64,000 nt of DNA from an uncultured Acidobacteriota bacterium (lineage in GTDB: Bacteria; Acidobacteriota; Terriglobia; Terriglobales; Acidobacteriaceae). Positions 43,875-52,129 of the stretch are shown here, piece after piece. Every line of letters begins with the position of its first letter. Position 1 is the stretch's first letter. Where the stretch lies: contig CAILAC010000013.1 of assembly GCA_903832055.1 (NCBI GenBank), positions 1 to 64,000 of the forward strand, written 5' to 3'. Below the pieces are notes generated by a model that had not been told where the DNA came from, ran no database searches, and was given only the letters and a program-made list of their open reading frames with translations. Both the position numbers and the translations under genes were made by a program.

Positions 43875-45152
43875 ATGGCGTGGCTGATTTCCAATTCAAA
43901 GCGAGGTAGTTGGTCTTCCGGCACAGTCGGAATTCTGTGCTTTACGGCTCTCGTGTGCGGATTTAGCCACCGGGTCGCTGCGCAGGCCATCACCATCAAT
44001 GCGAATAATCCCAGCGGCGTGACCATTGATCGCCGCTACGCGCAGATTCAACCAACAAATGTATCTCTTCCGGCCAACCAGATTGATGCGCGCGGCCATC
44101 AGGAGATCCTGCGAACCCTGGTAGCGGAGCAGGGTTTTGCCATGCGCCCCATGCCCAAAGGCAAGAAAGGGCTGGCACTCGCCGCCAATGGCAAACTCAC
44201 GCCATCCGGCGAGGGGTACCTTTCCGAGGTGACTGAAAAGGGCCTCTCGGTTAAACCCGGCGACCGCGTTGTGCTCTCAAATATCAAGATCGAGCGCGAC
44301 CGGATTGTGTTTGACATCAATGGCGGGCCCGAACACCGCCATGAATTCCTGCGGCATATTCAGATCGGTTCCGGTCGGCAGATGAATGACGTAGTCCAGG
44401 AAGATGGCCAGGAACCTACCGGCGCGCGAATTACACTGACTTTTCAGAAAATTGTGCCCGACGTAACGCCCGCCCAGATCAAGGCTCTTCTCGGGCCGCT
44501 TATTTCCTTTGACATGAAGACGCCGGTACAAGCGTATACCGATACCTTGCCGCCAAGGCTGAAGGAAGCAATTCTGAACCATCACGTGATGGTGGGCATG
44601 ACCACAGACATGGTGCTGTTTGCCCTTGGACCGCCTGAATCCAAGTCCCGTGAAATGGAAGGGCAGATGCCATTTGAAGAATGGATTTACGGGCATCCGC
44701 CGCAGGATGTGGATTTTGTGCGCGTCAATGGCAACCGCGTCATTCGCGTGGAAATCGCCAAACTTGGCCAACCCCTGGAGATTTTCACCAAGGATGAAGT
44801 CGAGGGTATGATGACGACCGATGGCAGGCCAGTGATGGCTGACGCCGCGGCTCATGAAACTCGTACGATTCAACTCGGTGACGTGCATCGCGACACCGAC
44901 ACCCAATCTCCAGACGCCCCACCAACCTTGCGCGGCCAGGGCGAGACGCTGCCCCAGGACAAGGACTCCAGCGGTAGTGTTTCCCAATCAGGAAATCGCG
45001 AACGGACGATGAAGCCTGTGATCTTTCCCAAGGACACGACCCGCGATCCAGCGGTCAATACCGTGCCGCCACACCCCGCGCCTGCTGCGCCACCACCCGA
45101 CGATGCTCAGCCCGAGCCCGCCAATCCCGCAGCTGACAGTACCCCCAAGTAG
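43875..45152 (+). CDS. Secreted protein with a BamE/SmpA-like segment
   Basis: A 425-residue exported protein. The signal peptide is about 1-37 (core GTVGILCFTALVCGF, ending VAAQ). The first half of the mature protein has beta-rich segments (PSGEGYLSEVTEKGLSVKPG). Residues about 235-295 contain VGMTTDMVLFALGPPESK, EEWIYG and VNGNRVIRVE, an order that resembles the SmpA/BamE lipoprotein fold. The last 90 residues are Pro/Asp-rich and probably disordered. ATG 43875 (GGAG eight bases upstream) was chosen; TTG 43842 is an alternative. Function unknown; an envelope role is a guess. Confidence 0.7.
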   Translation: MAWLISNSKRGSWSSGTVGILCFTALVCGFSHRVAAQAITINANNPSGVTIDRRYAQIQPTNVSLPANQIDARGHQEILRTLVAEQGFAMRPMPKGKKGLALAANGKLTPSGEGYLSEVTEKGLSVKPGDRVVLSNIKIERDRIVFDINGGPEHRHEFLRHIQIGSGRQMNDVVQEDGQEPTGARITLTFQKIVPDVTPAQIKALLGPLISFDMKTPVQAYTDTLPPRLKEAILNHHVMVGMTTDMVLFALGPPESKSREMEGQMPFEEWIYGHPPQDVDFVRVNGNRVIRVEIAKLGQPLEIFTKDEVEGMMTTDGRPVMADAAAHETRTIQLGDVHRDTDTQSPDAPPTLRGQGETLPQDKDSSGSVSQSGNRERTMKPVIFPKDTTRDPAVNTVPPHPAPAAPPPDDAQPEPANPAADSTPK

Positions 45153-45274
45153 TCCCGAGCCCCCCACTCGACCCCGACCGGCCGCTGTTGTAAACTAACA
45201 GGAGCGAGTCGACAAGTTCCTTCCGCCAGCGCGAATCCCGGTGCACCCCACCTGTGAATCAGACCTGATGTGAA

Positions 45275-45293
45275 TTCCGGGCGAACCCCGGAA
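45275..45293 (+). other. Perfect hairpin in the leader of a zinc-ribbon gene
   Basis: TTCCGGG (45275-45281), loop CGAAC, CCCGGAA (45287-45293), 85 bp before the zinc-ribbon gene at 45378. The region 45153-45377 holds no gene. It is unusually long and rich in short GC arms for such a small downstream gene; TAAACT at about 45195 could be a -10 box. Confidence 0.4.
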
Positions 45294-45377
45294 CGTGAGC
45301 CTTGGCCGCGACGTTGAAGCCGCGCACTCAAACAGCGTGTGAGCAGAGACAATCTTCAAGGAGAGAAATCAGGATCC

Positions 45378-45557
45378 ATGGCCAAAATTGCTAAAACAGG
45401 CGACCGCAAGAAAGCGATGGACACGTCGAAGTCAACCGACTGTCCCAAATGTGCAAAACCCACCCGCATCGTGAAGCGGGTCAAAGACCGTGAGCGCGGT
45501 ATTCCCGGCGGAGTTTATATCTCCTGCTCGGCCTGCGAATTTTACGAAAAGCTGTAG
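45378..45557 (+). CDS. Small basic zinc-ribbon protein
   Basis: A 59-residue Lys/Arg-rich protein with CPKC (21-24) and CSAC (49-52), a single treble-clef or zinc-ribbon finger, ending ACEFYEKL. ATG 45378 has AGGA three bases upstream and a second AAGGAG farther up; an in-frame start at 45339 was rejected for lacking protein-like sequence. Its small size and charge suggest RNA or ribosome association, but the function is unknown. A terminator follows. Confidence 0.75.
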   Translation: MAKIAKTGDRKKAMDTSKSTDCPKCAKPTRIVKRVKDRERGIPGGVYISCSACEFYEKL

Positions 45558-45580
45558 AGCAAGCGTCAGTGTGAAGTGTG

Positions 45581-45607
45581 AAAAGCCCGGCGCCAAGCTG
45601 GGCTTTT
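45581..45607. terminator. Bidirectional intrinsic terminator
   Basis: AAAAGCCCGGC (45581-45591) pairs with GCTGGGCTTTT (45597-45607), one G-U pair, loop GCCAA. It has T runs on both strands and lies between convergent genes, so it can end both the zinc-ribbon and the DinB-like transcripts. Confidence 0.88.
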
Positions 45608-45613
45608 CTGCGT

Positions 45614-46174
45614 TCAGTCCGCGCTGTGGCCGTTGCAGTGCATCACGCCGAGGAACTTGCTCCAGGGGCCAACAGTTTCGCGGTATTGGAAGGCCATGAT
45701 ACGGGTAAGTTGGTGCAGATGGGTCATGTCGTGCATCGCCCATGTCGCGAGAAGTTGCCCCAGCGTCACCGTGCCAAACGAAGGATGGCGGCCGCATCGG
45801 TTGAGCTGGTCCGGTTGCAGACGCATCGAGCTCAGTTCGACCAGATTCTGCGTGCGCAGGCGATTGAACTCTTCGAGAAGGCCGTCCATTGATTTTTCCT
45901 GAACGACTTTTCCCTGATTCTGCCGGGCGTGGGCAAAACGGTCAAAGGGCTTGAATGTCTCGCTTTCGCCCGATTCGAGGATCATTCGCGCCCGCGGAAT
46001 CCAGTCAGTTCGTTCGCCCTCAATGAGGTGGCCGACTACGTCAAAGGCGCTCCAGCTGCTTTCCCCTTCATTGCGCCTCGTCCAGATATCAGGTTGACCG
46101 CGCAACAGGGCATCGAGGGTAGCTGGAGTGCGCGAGAGAAGGGCGACTGTTTCCTGAAGTTTGTGTTCAGCCAT
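45614..46174 (-). CDS. DinB-like protein (DinB/YfiT superfamily)
   Basis: A 186-residue four-helix protein. The three metal-binding His positions of the fold can be placed: VVGHLIEGE near residue 48 and the pair in WAMHDMTHLHQL near 155. Members include metal-dependent thiol S-transferases (bacillithiol or mycothiol related) and others without known activity. ATG 46174 is preferred because AAGGGA lies eight bases upstream; a TTG two codons earlier is in frame. Confidence 0.8.
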   Translation of the reverse strand: MAEHKLQETVALLSRTPATLDALLRGQPDIWTRRNEGESSWSAFDVVGHLIEGERTDWIPRARMILESGESETFKPFDRFAHARQNQGKVVQEKSMDGLLEEFNRLRTQNLVELSSMRLQPDQLNRCGRHPSFGTVTLGQLLATWAMHDMTHLHQLTRIMAFQYRETVGPWSKFLGVMHCNGHSAD

Positions 46175-46225
46175 ACACAATTTCCCTTCAATGCGATCTG
46201 GGATTTATCCGACGGTCAGACTCCA

Positions 46226-47047
46226 CTATTCGCCCAGGGACAGGCGCTGAATCTTGTAGGCTTTGCCGGTCATGTGGTCGCAGCTGATGATGACCGCGCA
46301 CATCTTCGGGTTGCCGGTTGCCGCCTCAAATTTGCCCGGCATGCCAGTCAAAAAGCGGTTGAGCACCAGTTCTTTTTCCACCCCGATTACCGAGTCATAC
46401 GGCCCGCTCATGCCTACGTCGGTCTGGTAGGCGGTACCGGCAGGCAGCACCCGTTCGTCCGCTGTGGGTATGTGCGTATGTGTACCAATCACGGCAGTTA
46501 CGCGCCCATCGAGGTGCCAGCCCATGGCCACTTTTTCGCTGGTTGCCTCGGCATGAAAGTCGACAAAGATGATCTTGGCCGCGCTGGATTTGGCGATCTC
46601 TGCCAGCATCTGGTCGACTTTATGGAACGGGTCATTGGTGCCGTTCATGAATACGCGGCCCATCAGATCAATCACGGCGTAGGCCTGGCCCTTGTTGGGG
46701 CCACTCTGCAACTGGCCCTCGTACACTCCGTAGCCGGGCAGTCCGTGCTGCATATTTGCGGGCCGCAATACGCGTCGGGGCCGTTCGTGGCTGTCGGCCG
46801 GGACGGACTTCATGTACTCGATAAGCTCGCGCTTGTCCCACACATGGTTGCCGGTGGTTATCACGTCTGCGCCGAGGTCAAAGATCTCTTCCGCCAGACC
46901 GGGGGTGATGCCAAAGCCGCCGGCGGCGTTTTCGCCATTGATGACGGTGAGGTCGATCTCGTGGCTCTTGCGCACGTGTGCCAGATGTTCGCGAACGATG
47001 CGACGGCCAGCCGAGCCGAAGATGTCTCCAACGAAAAGTATCTTCAA
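46226..47047 (-). CDS. ymdB: YmdB-family metallophosphoesterase (TIGR00282 type)
   Basis: A 273-residue calcineurin-like phosphoesterase. Metal-site motifs are all present: [36 protein letters not shown] and [10 protein letters not shown]. The Bacillus member hydrolyses 2',3'-cyclic nucleotides and influences biofilm and mRNA turnover. Its ATG overlaps the lysS stop by four bases, so it is translated with the lysyl-tRNA synthetase. Confidence 0.93.
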   Translation of the reverse strand: MKILFVGDIFGSAGRRIVREHLAHVRKSHEIDLTVINGENAAGGFGITPGLAEEIFDLGADVITTGNHVWDKRELIEYMKSVPADSHERPRRVLRPANMQHGLPGYGVYEGQLQSGPNKGQAYAVIDLMGRVFMNGTNDPFHKVDQMLAEIAKSSAAKIIFVDFHAEATSEKVAMGWHLDGRVTAVIGTHTHIPTADERVLPAGTAYQTDVGMSGPYDSVIGVEKELVLNRFLTGMPGKFEAATGNPKMCAVIISCDHMTGKAYKIQRLSLGE

Positions 47048-48684
47048 GCTTCATCCTCAGAGCTCTGTTGTTGCGGGCGCATGAGCGGGAACAGGATGAC
47101 GTCGCGAATGGATCGGCTGCCGGTGAGCAGCATGGTGAGGCGGTCGATGCCGATGCCTTCGCCAGCGGTGGGAGGCAGACCGTAACAGAGCGCCTGGACG
47201 TAATCTTCATCCATCTGGTGCGCTTCGTCGTCGCCGCCTTCGCGCTGGGTCAACTGGTCTTCAAAGCGCAACCGTTGCTCGACGGGGTCATTCAACTCGC
47301 TGAAGGCATTGCCGACTTCGAATCCTCCGATGAAGAACTCAAAACGCTCTACGTGTGCCGGATCATCAGGCTTGGCCTTCGAAAGCGGTGAAACTTCGGT
47401 CGGGTAGTCGTAAATGATCGTCGGCTGGACGATTTTGGGTTCGGCGACCAACTCGAAAAGCTCATAGACATTCTTGCCAATGGCCAGGCCACCGAGGAGG
47501 TTATTTCGGAAGCGCGTGATGACGTCGTCGAGGTGGGCAATGAATCGGGCGTTGCTCGGTGCGCCATCCGAAGAAACGGTCGCAGGCACTTCGAGGATTT
47601 CGATGGTCCGCTCAAGCCAGCGGAGCAGGGAAGCCTCATCGGCGAAGTCGGTTGCAGTGGGCTGGCCGCCAATCTCAATGGGCCAGAACTGCATGATTGC
47701 CTCGTTCATCGTCAAACGCTGCCACTTGGCAAGATCGATGGTGTGCCCGTTGAATTCGACGACCGTTGTGCCATTGACCTGCTGCGCCACAAAGGCGATC
47801 AGCTCTTCCGTGAGCTGCATCAGGTCGTGATAGTTCGCGTAGGCCTGGTAAAACTCCAGCATGGTGAATTCAGGATTGTGCTGGGTGCTGACGCCTTCAT
47901 TGCGGAAGTTGCGATTGATCTCGTAGACGCGGTCAAGGCCGCCGACCACGAGGCGCTTCAGATAAAGCTCAGGCGCGATGCGGAGGTATAGATCGACGTC
48001 CAGCGCGTTGTGATGGGTTTTGAAGGGGCGCGCTGCGGCTCCGCCTGCGATGGGCTGCATCATGGGCGTTTCGACTTCGAGGTATTCGCGGGCATCAAAA
48101 AAGCTGCGGATAGCCTTGAGAATTTTGGCGCGCTTGACGAAGACTTCGCGGGCGTCGAGGTTGGCGAAGAGGTCTACGTAACGCTGGCGGTAGCGAAGTT
48201 CGACATCAGAGAGCCCGTGGAACTTCTCGGGCATGGCTAGCATCGCCTTGGCGAGGAAGGTCAGCGTCTCGACGTGGACTGATAGCTCGCCAGTCCGGGT
48301 GCGGAAAAGGTAGCCGGTGACGCCGATGTGGTCGCCCATGTCGAGCAGCTTGTAAAGCGCATAGCCCTGTTCGCCAACAGCGTCGAGGCGCACGTAAATT
48401 TGCAGGCGCTGGCCACCCTGTTGCAGCGTGGCAAAGCCTGCCTTGCCCTGGGCGCGGATAGCCATGATGCGTCCGGCGACTGAGACCTGGATATGCGGCG
48501 CCGGAGCTTCCGGGGTTCCGTTGAGCACTTCGGCGGTTGTCTCGCCCCATTCACTGCGTACAGCGGGAATGGTGTGCGTGGCCAGGTATTGATTGGGATA
48601 GGCCGACTGACCTAGTTCAGTTATATCCCTCAGCTTTTGCTGGCGCAGTTCAAATAGATTGCGCTCAAATTCGGAATCGAACAC
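47044..48684 (-). CDS. lysS: Lysyl-tRNA synthetase, class II
   Basis: A 546-residue synthetase that charges tRNA-Lys in the cytoplasm. The N-terminal anticodon-binding OB fold (about 55-160, [18 protein letters not shown]) is followed by the catalytic domain with motif 1 near [13 protein letters not shown], motif 2 [14 protein letters not shown] and motif 3 [12 protein letters not shown]. Length is slightly above the usual 500, owing to an inserted segment after motif 2. It overlaps ymdB by four bases downstream and diverges from the ATP synthase genes. Confidence 0.97.
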   Translation of the reverse strand: MFDSEFERNLFELRQQKLRDITELGQSAYPNQYLATHTIPAVRSEWGETTAEVLNGTPEAPAPHIQVSVAGRIMAIRAQGKAGFATLQQGGQRLQIYVRLDAVGEQGYALYKLLDMGDHIGVTGYLFRTRTGELSVHVETLTFLAKAMLAMPEKFHGLSDVELRYRQRYVDLFANLDAREVFVKRAKILKAIRSFFDAREYLEVETPMMQPIAGGAAARPFKTHHNALDVDLYLRIAPELYLKRLVVGGLDRVYEINRNFRNEGVSTQHNPEFTMLEFYQAYANYHDLMQLTEELIAFVAQQVNGTTVVEFNGHTIDLAKWQRLTMNEAIMQFWPIEIGGQPTATDFADEASLLRWLERTIEILEVPATVSSDGAPSNARFIAHLDDVITRFRNNLLGGLAIGKNVYELFELVAEPKIVQPTIIYDYPTEVSPLSKAKPDDPAHVERFEFFIGGFEVGNAFSELNDPVEQRLRFEDQLTQREGGDDEAHQMDEDYVQALCYGLPPTAGEGIGIDRLTMLLTGSRSIRDVILFPLMRPQQQSSEDEA

Positions 48685-48793
48685 GGGGTTTCCTTGAGTT
48701 GCTTATTCGTTGATCTACAAGGGTCAGTATAACGTTGTTGAGATTGAGACGGGGCACGAGAAGGCTTGGCGCGGACTGTATAGAATCGAAGAG

Positions 48794-49084
48794 ATGCCGT
48801 TTCATAACCCAATTCCAGATGACAAGAACCAGGTTGGAGGCAGCCGCGCCGACAAGGGCGGCCTGGCAACCCTGGTGCAGGCAGAGCGGCTGATGCAGAT
48901 TGCGTTTGTGTTGCCGTGTGCGCTGCTGATTGGCTGGGGTGCCGGGTGGTGGGTGGATAACCACTTCCACTGGCACTGGGCGACGATTGCGGGTCTGATT
49001 CTGGGCATGGCGGCTGGCATGGTGAGCGTAGTGCGGATGGCGCTGGCCGCTGGCGCACCCCCGCCGAAACGGAGCAGCAAGTGA
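48794..49084 (+). CDS. AtpZ/AtpI-family ATP synthase-associated membrane protein
   Basis: A 96-residue protein with two membrane helices (about 38-58 and 64-84). The segment GWGAGWWVDNHFHWHW followed by TIAGLILGMAAGMVSV fits the small AtpZ-type protein found first in many ATP synthase operons, thought to help with Mg2+ or c-ring assembly. The frame is open to 48710, but the protein-like part begins at ATG 48794. Its stop overlaps the next start (TGATG). Confidence 0.72.
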   Translation: MPFHNPIPDDKNQVGGSRADKGGLATLVQAERLMQIAFVLPCALLIGWGAGWWVDNHFHWHWATIAGLILGMAAGMVSVVRMALAAGAPPPKRSSK

Positions 49085-49524
49085 TGGAAAGTCCTGAAAA
49101 TCCGGTTCCACCAGCGCCGCCGGTGCACCCGATTGTCGAGATGACGGATGCTGATCTCGCTGCCCTCTTCGGGCGGGCGATTCAGGTGACGGCAGTTCTG
49201 GGCCTGGTGATTGCGATCTTTTTGTGGCTTGCGCTCGGGTGGGGTAGCGGAGCGCTGTTTGCTGTCGGCGCGGGGATTTCGGCAGCGAGTATCTGGGAGT
49301 GGGGCCGGCTGATTCGCCTCTTCAACGCCAAACTGGATCAGCAGAAGACTCCAGGCGGCGCTGTGATGGTCGTAGGGCTGTTTCTGGTACGGCTGATTCT
49401 CTTTGCCGGGGTGATTTATGGTAGCCTGAAGTGTTTCCAGGGCTCGCCGATTGTCTTGGTTTGCGGACTTGGCCTGGCTGTGGTCGGGCTGGTCTGGGAG
49501 GCGCTGCGGTTGCTGCGCGCTTGA
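49084..49524 (+). CDS. atpI: ATP synthase subunit I (AtpI-type)
   Basis: A 146-residue four-helix membrane protein (about 34-52, 56-74, 99-120, 124-142) with a Pro-rich N-terminus. Hydrophobic pattern, length and position between the AtpZ-like gene and atpB match the ATP-synt_I family, which helps c-ring assembly. ATG 49084 overlaps the upstream stop codon; the GTG one codon earlier is in frame but less likely. Confidence 0.75.
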   Translation: MESPENPVPPAPPVHPIVEMTDADLAALFGRAIQVTAVLGLVIAIFLWLALGWGSGALFAVGAGISAASIWEWGRLIRLFNAKLDQQKTPGGAVMVVGLFLVRLILFAGVIYGSLKCFQGSPIVLVCGLGLAVVGLVWEALRLLRA

Positions 49525-49563
49525 GCTGGAACAAATTTTCTGCAGTGGAAAGATTAGACACAG

Positions 49564-50298
49564 ATGGTTGAATCGCTTGGACTTACGCGGGTTCTGAATG
49601 GGGTATTGGGCGGGCCGGTCTCGGCACTGCTCGGTGCTGTGGGCGTACACCCGGCCGATGCCGCCGCGCCTATTTCCGATGCCTTTGCGCTGGAATTGCT
49701 GGTCGCTGTCATCCTGATCGGTTTTTTCCTGATTGTGCGCGCCTCACTGAGCGTAGAAAAGCCGGCGCCCGTGCAACAGTTTGCCGAGATGATTCACGAG
49801 TTTACCGGCGGCCAGGCTGAGCAGATCATCGGGCACGGGTATCAGCGCTTCCAGGCGTTTGTCACCGTAATTTTCCTCTTCGTGCTTTCGTGCAACCTCA
49901 TCGGCCTGATTCCGGGTATTCCGGCGCCGACCGAGTCGCCCGTTGTGCCACTGGGCATTGCGCTGCTGACCTTTGCCTATTACAACTTCCACGGCTTTCG
50001 CGAGCAGGGTGTCATTGGCTATCTGGGGCACTTTGCAGGGCCGATCTGGTGGATTTCCTGGCTGCTCTTTCCGATCGAGATCATTTCGCACTGCGCACGC
50101 GTCATGTCGCTGACGATTCGTCTTTACGCAAACATGTTTGCCGGCGGGTTGGTGACGCTGGTGTTCTTCTCGCTGGTTCCGCTGGGCGTTCCGGTCATCT
50201 TTTTGGGATTGCATTTGATGGTTTCGGTGATTCAGGCGTTTGTGTTCATGCTGCTGGCGATGATTTATCTCTCCCAGGCTGTGGCGCACGAGCACTAG
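49564..50298 (+). CDS. atpB: F-type ATP synthase subunit a
   Basis: A 244-residue membrane subunit that forms the proton or sodium half-channels next to the c ring. The essential Arg is in MSLTIRLYANMFAG, and the last helices contain HLMVSVIQAFVFMLLAMIYL. The N-terminal part with DAFALELLVAVILIGF and the KPAPVQQFAE stretch is typical. It is followed by a structured 193-bp gap before atpE. Confidence 0.95.
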   Translation: MVESLGLTRVLNGVLGGPVSALLGAVGVHPADAAAPISDAFALELLVAVILIGFFLIVRASLSVEKPAPVQQFAEMIHEFTGGQAEQIIGHGYQRFQAFVTVIFLFVLSCNLIGLIPGIPAPTESPVVPLGIALLTFAYYNFHGFREQGVIGYLGHFAGPIWWISWLLFPIEIISHCARVMSLTIRLYANMFAGGLVTLVFFSLVPLGVPVIFLGLHLMVSVIQAFVFMLLAMIYLSQAVAHEH

Positions 50299-50319
50299 AA
50301 ATTCGAGTGTGAGTGTGAG

Positions 50320-50366
50320 GTGTGAGTGTGGAGGGCAAAAGCGTCTTCCACACTTCGTACTCACAC
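50320..50366 (+). other. Long hairpin between atpB and atpE
   Basis: GTGTGAGT (50320-50327) pairs with ACTCACAC (50359-50366), and GTGGA (50328-50332) with TCCAC (50347-50351), with a 7-nt bulge. A degenerate GAGTGTGAG direct repeat precedes it (50305-50330). It could adjust translation or stability of the atpE part of the transcript. It is not followed by a T tract. Confidence 0.55.
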
Positions 50367-50491
50367 TGTACTCAAGATTCCGCCGGGGAGGCTTCTGCCC
50401 TGGAGCGACGGATGACCGTGAGCGTGAGGGGGCCAGCACGGTGAGCCTCAACCACCCACTGGCGGTCAATTTTGTGAAGCAGGAGAAACAC

Positions 50492-50791
50492 ATGAAGAAG
50501 CTTCAATTTGTTCTGATGGCGCTTTCAGTTCTGTGCTTTGCCGTTCCGGCATTTGCGCAGAGCGGCACAGGCGTTGTGGATCTGGCTCCAATTGGCGCCG
50601 GTCTGGGCATCGCTCTCGCAGCCGGTCTTTGCGGACTCGGCCAGGGCAAGGCAACCGGCAGCGCCGTCGAAGCGCTGGCACGGAATCCTGGAGCGCGCGC
50701 CGGCATTCAGCTGCTGCTCGTTCTTGGTCTGGCCTTTATCGAATCGCTCACCCTGTTCACACTGGTCATCATCTTCGCCAAGATCAAGTAA
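50492..50791 (+). CDS. atpE: F-type ATP synthase subunit c with N-terminal signal-like extension
   Basis: A 99-residue subunit, longer than the usual 75-85. Residues 1-22 (ending VPAFA, then Q) look like a cleavable signal peptide before the two-helix hairpin. The polar loop is ARNPGA (63-68). The ion-binding carboxylate is Glu84, followed by Ser85, with Gln51 in the first helix at the spacing seen in sodium-binding c subunits; other ligand positions differ (Phe82, Leu86, Phe89). AGGAG lies seven or eight bases before ATG 50492. No atpF, H, A, G, D or C follows. Confidence 0.95.
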   Translation: MKKLQFVLMALSVLCFAVPAFAQSGTGVVDLAPIGAGLGIALAAGLCGLGQGKATGSAVEALARNPGARAGIQLLLVLGLAFIESLTLFTLVIIFAKIK

Positions 50792-50818
50792 TTCTGGCTG
50801 AATTTGTAGCTGGTTCAG

Positions 50819-50857
50819 ACGACCCTTCCGCTTTCAAGCTGAGGGTCGTTTTCATTT
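50819..50857 (+). terminator. Intrinsic terminator after atpE
   Basis: ACGACCCT (50819-50826) pairs with AGGGTCGT (50842-50849); an inner GCTT/AAGC stem extends it, and TTTTCATTTTT follows. It ends the atp unit and separates it from the sugar transferase. Confidence 0.88.
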
Positions 50858-51200
50858 TTGGTGGAGTTTCAACGCTGGCATCGAGGTCATTCTTCTCCGA
50901 TAGCTCTGGCCGCGATTCATTATTCTTAGTTATTCAAAATTACCGCTTGACAAAGAAAGTCTATGGGTGTTTCCTAAGCCTACTGATTCATGTACCCCAA
51001 AATAAACCGCTGTACGGGTTTGATGCGTTGACATCAAAGCGGACGGATTTTCTGGCTTGCGGAGTTTCAGCCAAGAGAGATTGAAAGCTTAATCTGGCTG
51101 AGGAAAAGATTGCCCGGATGGATAAAACCGGGTGCCGCAATGGTCGGTGGCCACGTCTTTGACGGGTTCGGACGGTAGGATCTGAGCCTGGCAGTCCCAA
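50858..51200. other. Intergenic stretch without recognised gene
   Basis: A moderately AT-rich stretch (50880-51030) and no protein-like frame. TTGACA-like words occur at about 50947 and 51028, but neither has a good -10 partner at 16-18 bp. The promoter of the sugar transferase is probably here. Confidence 0.5.
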
Positions 51201-52073
51201 TTGCTGTTCGTTGCTGGGGGGACCGTGGTCAAGCGTGGTGTGGATCTGGCGGTTGCGGCCGCTTTGTTGCTGATTTTCTTGCCTTTGATGCTGCTCGTGG
51301 CGGCAATCATTCGAATCACTTCTCCGGGCCCGGCACTCTTTCGCCAGGAACGCATGGGGCGTGGTTTCAAAACATTCCAGATATTCAAGTTCAGAACAAT
51401 GGCGCATGCTCAGGCGGGCTTGCGCTACACGCTCGGTCCTGATCCCAGGATCACGCGCGTCGGCAAATGGCTCCGCCGCAGCAAGATTGATGAGTTGCCG
51501 CAGTTGCTGAATGTGCTTCGGGGCGAGATGAGCATGGTTGGCCCCCGGCCAGTGATTCCTGAACTGACTGAAGAATTCAAGTTGTATTACATTTTGCTCC
51601 TGCGGGCCAGGCCGGGACTGACGGACCCTGCATCGCTGAAGTACAGCCATGAGGTCAAACTCATGCAAATGGCGCAGGACCCTATGCGTTACTTCAAAAA
51701 CGTGGTGACGCCGGACAAGATTCGTATTTCGCTGGAGTACATGGAGCGCGCGACCCTCTGGACCGACTTGCAGACGATGGGAATGACGGCGGCTGTTTGC
51801 TGCATTCCTCGCTTGAGCGAGTTGTATGGAAAGTTGCCGAACGCCCGCCAGCATATGCCCGTTCTGCGCCCCCATCCTTCGCCGTTGTTCGCACGGGCCG
51901 AGACAGCCGGAGTTCAGGGCGGGACCGAAAGCTTGTTCACCACAGAACCTGTAAGCGCTGCTTCGACGGTTGATGAGGTTCCCCGATTTGAACAACTGCC
52001 GTGGATTCTGCTGCATAATACGGGCATGCAGATGCAATCCACGGTGGTCGGCGCTCAGGAACGTGCATCCTGA
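51201..52073 (+). CDS. Polyprenyl-phosphate sugar-1-phosphate transferase (bacterial sugar transferase)
   Basis: A 290-residue initiating glycosyltransferase of the WcaJ/EpsL type, without the large N-terminal membrane domain of WcaJ. One membrane helix (about 15-40) is followed by FRQERMGRG, KFRTM, DELPQL and GPRP, the catalytic core that links a sugar phosphate to undecaprenyl phosphate. The C-terminal 75 residues are an extension of no known family. The start is uncertain: TTG 51201 is the first in frame after a stop; GTG 51225 is directly after a GGGGGGA stretch. No other exopolysaccharide gene lies here. Confidence 0.85.
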   Translation: MLFVAGGTVVKRGVDLAVAAALLLIFLPLMLLVAAIIRITSPGPALFRQERMGRGFKTFQIFKFRTMAHAQAGLRYTLGPDPRITRVGKWLRRSKIDELPQLLNVLRGEMSMVGPRPVIPELTEEFKLYYILLLRARPGLTDPASLKYSHEVKLMQMAQDPMRYFKNVVTPDKIRISLEYMERATLWTDLQTMGMTAAVCCIPRLSELYGKLPNARQHMPVLRPHPSPLFARAETAGVQGGTESLFTTEPVSAASTVDEVPRFEQLPWILLHNTGMQMQSTVVGAQERAS

Positions 52074-52129
52074 CTTTAGATTCGCGGCAGGTGGGGCTAG
52101 GATGAATGGCAGAGTGAGGAGCGATTCCT

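Noticed and set aside
45929-47185. Plus-strand 418-codon frame opposite the DinB-like and ymdB genes
   Set aside because: It crosses two real genes and their boundary; shadow frame.
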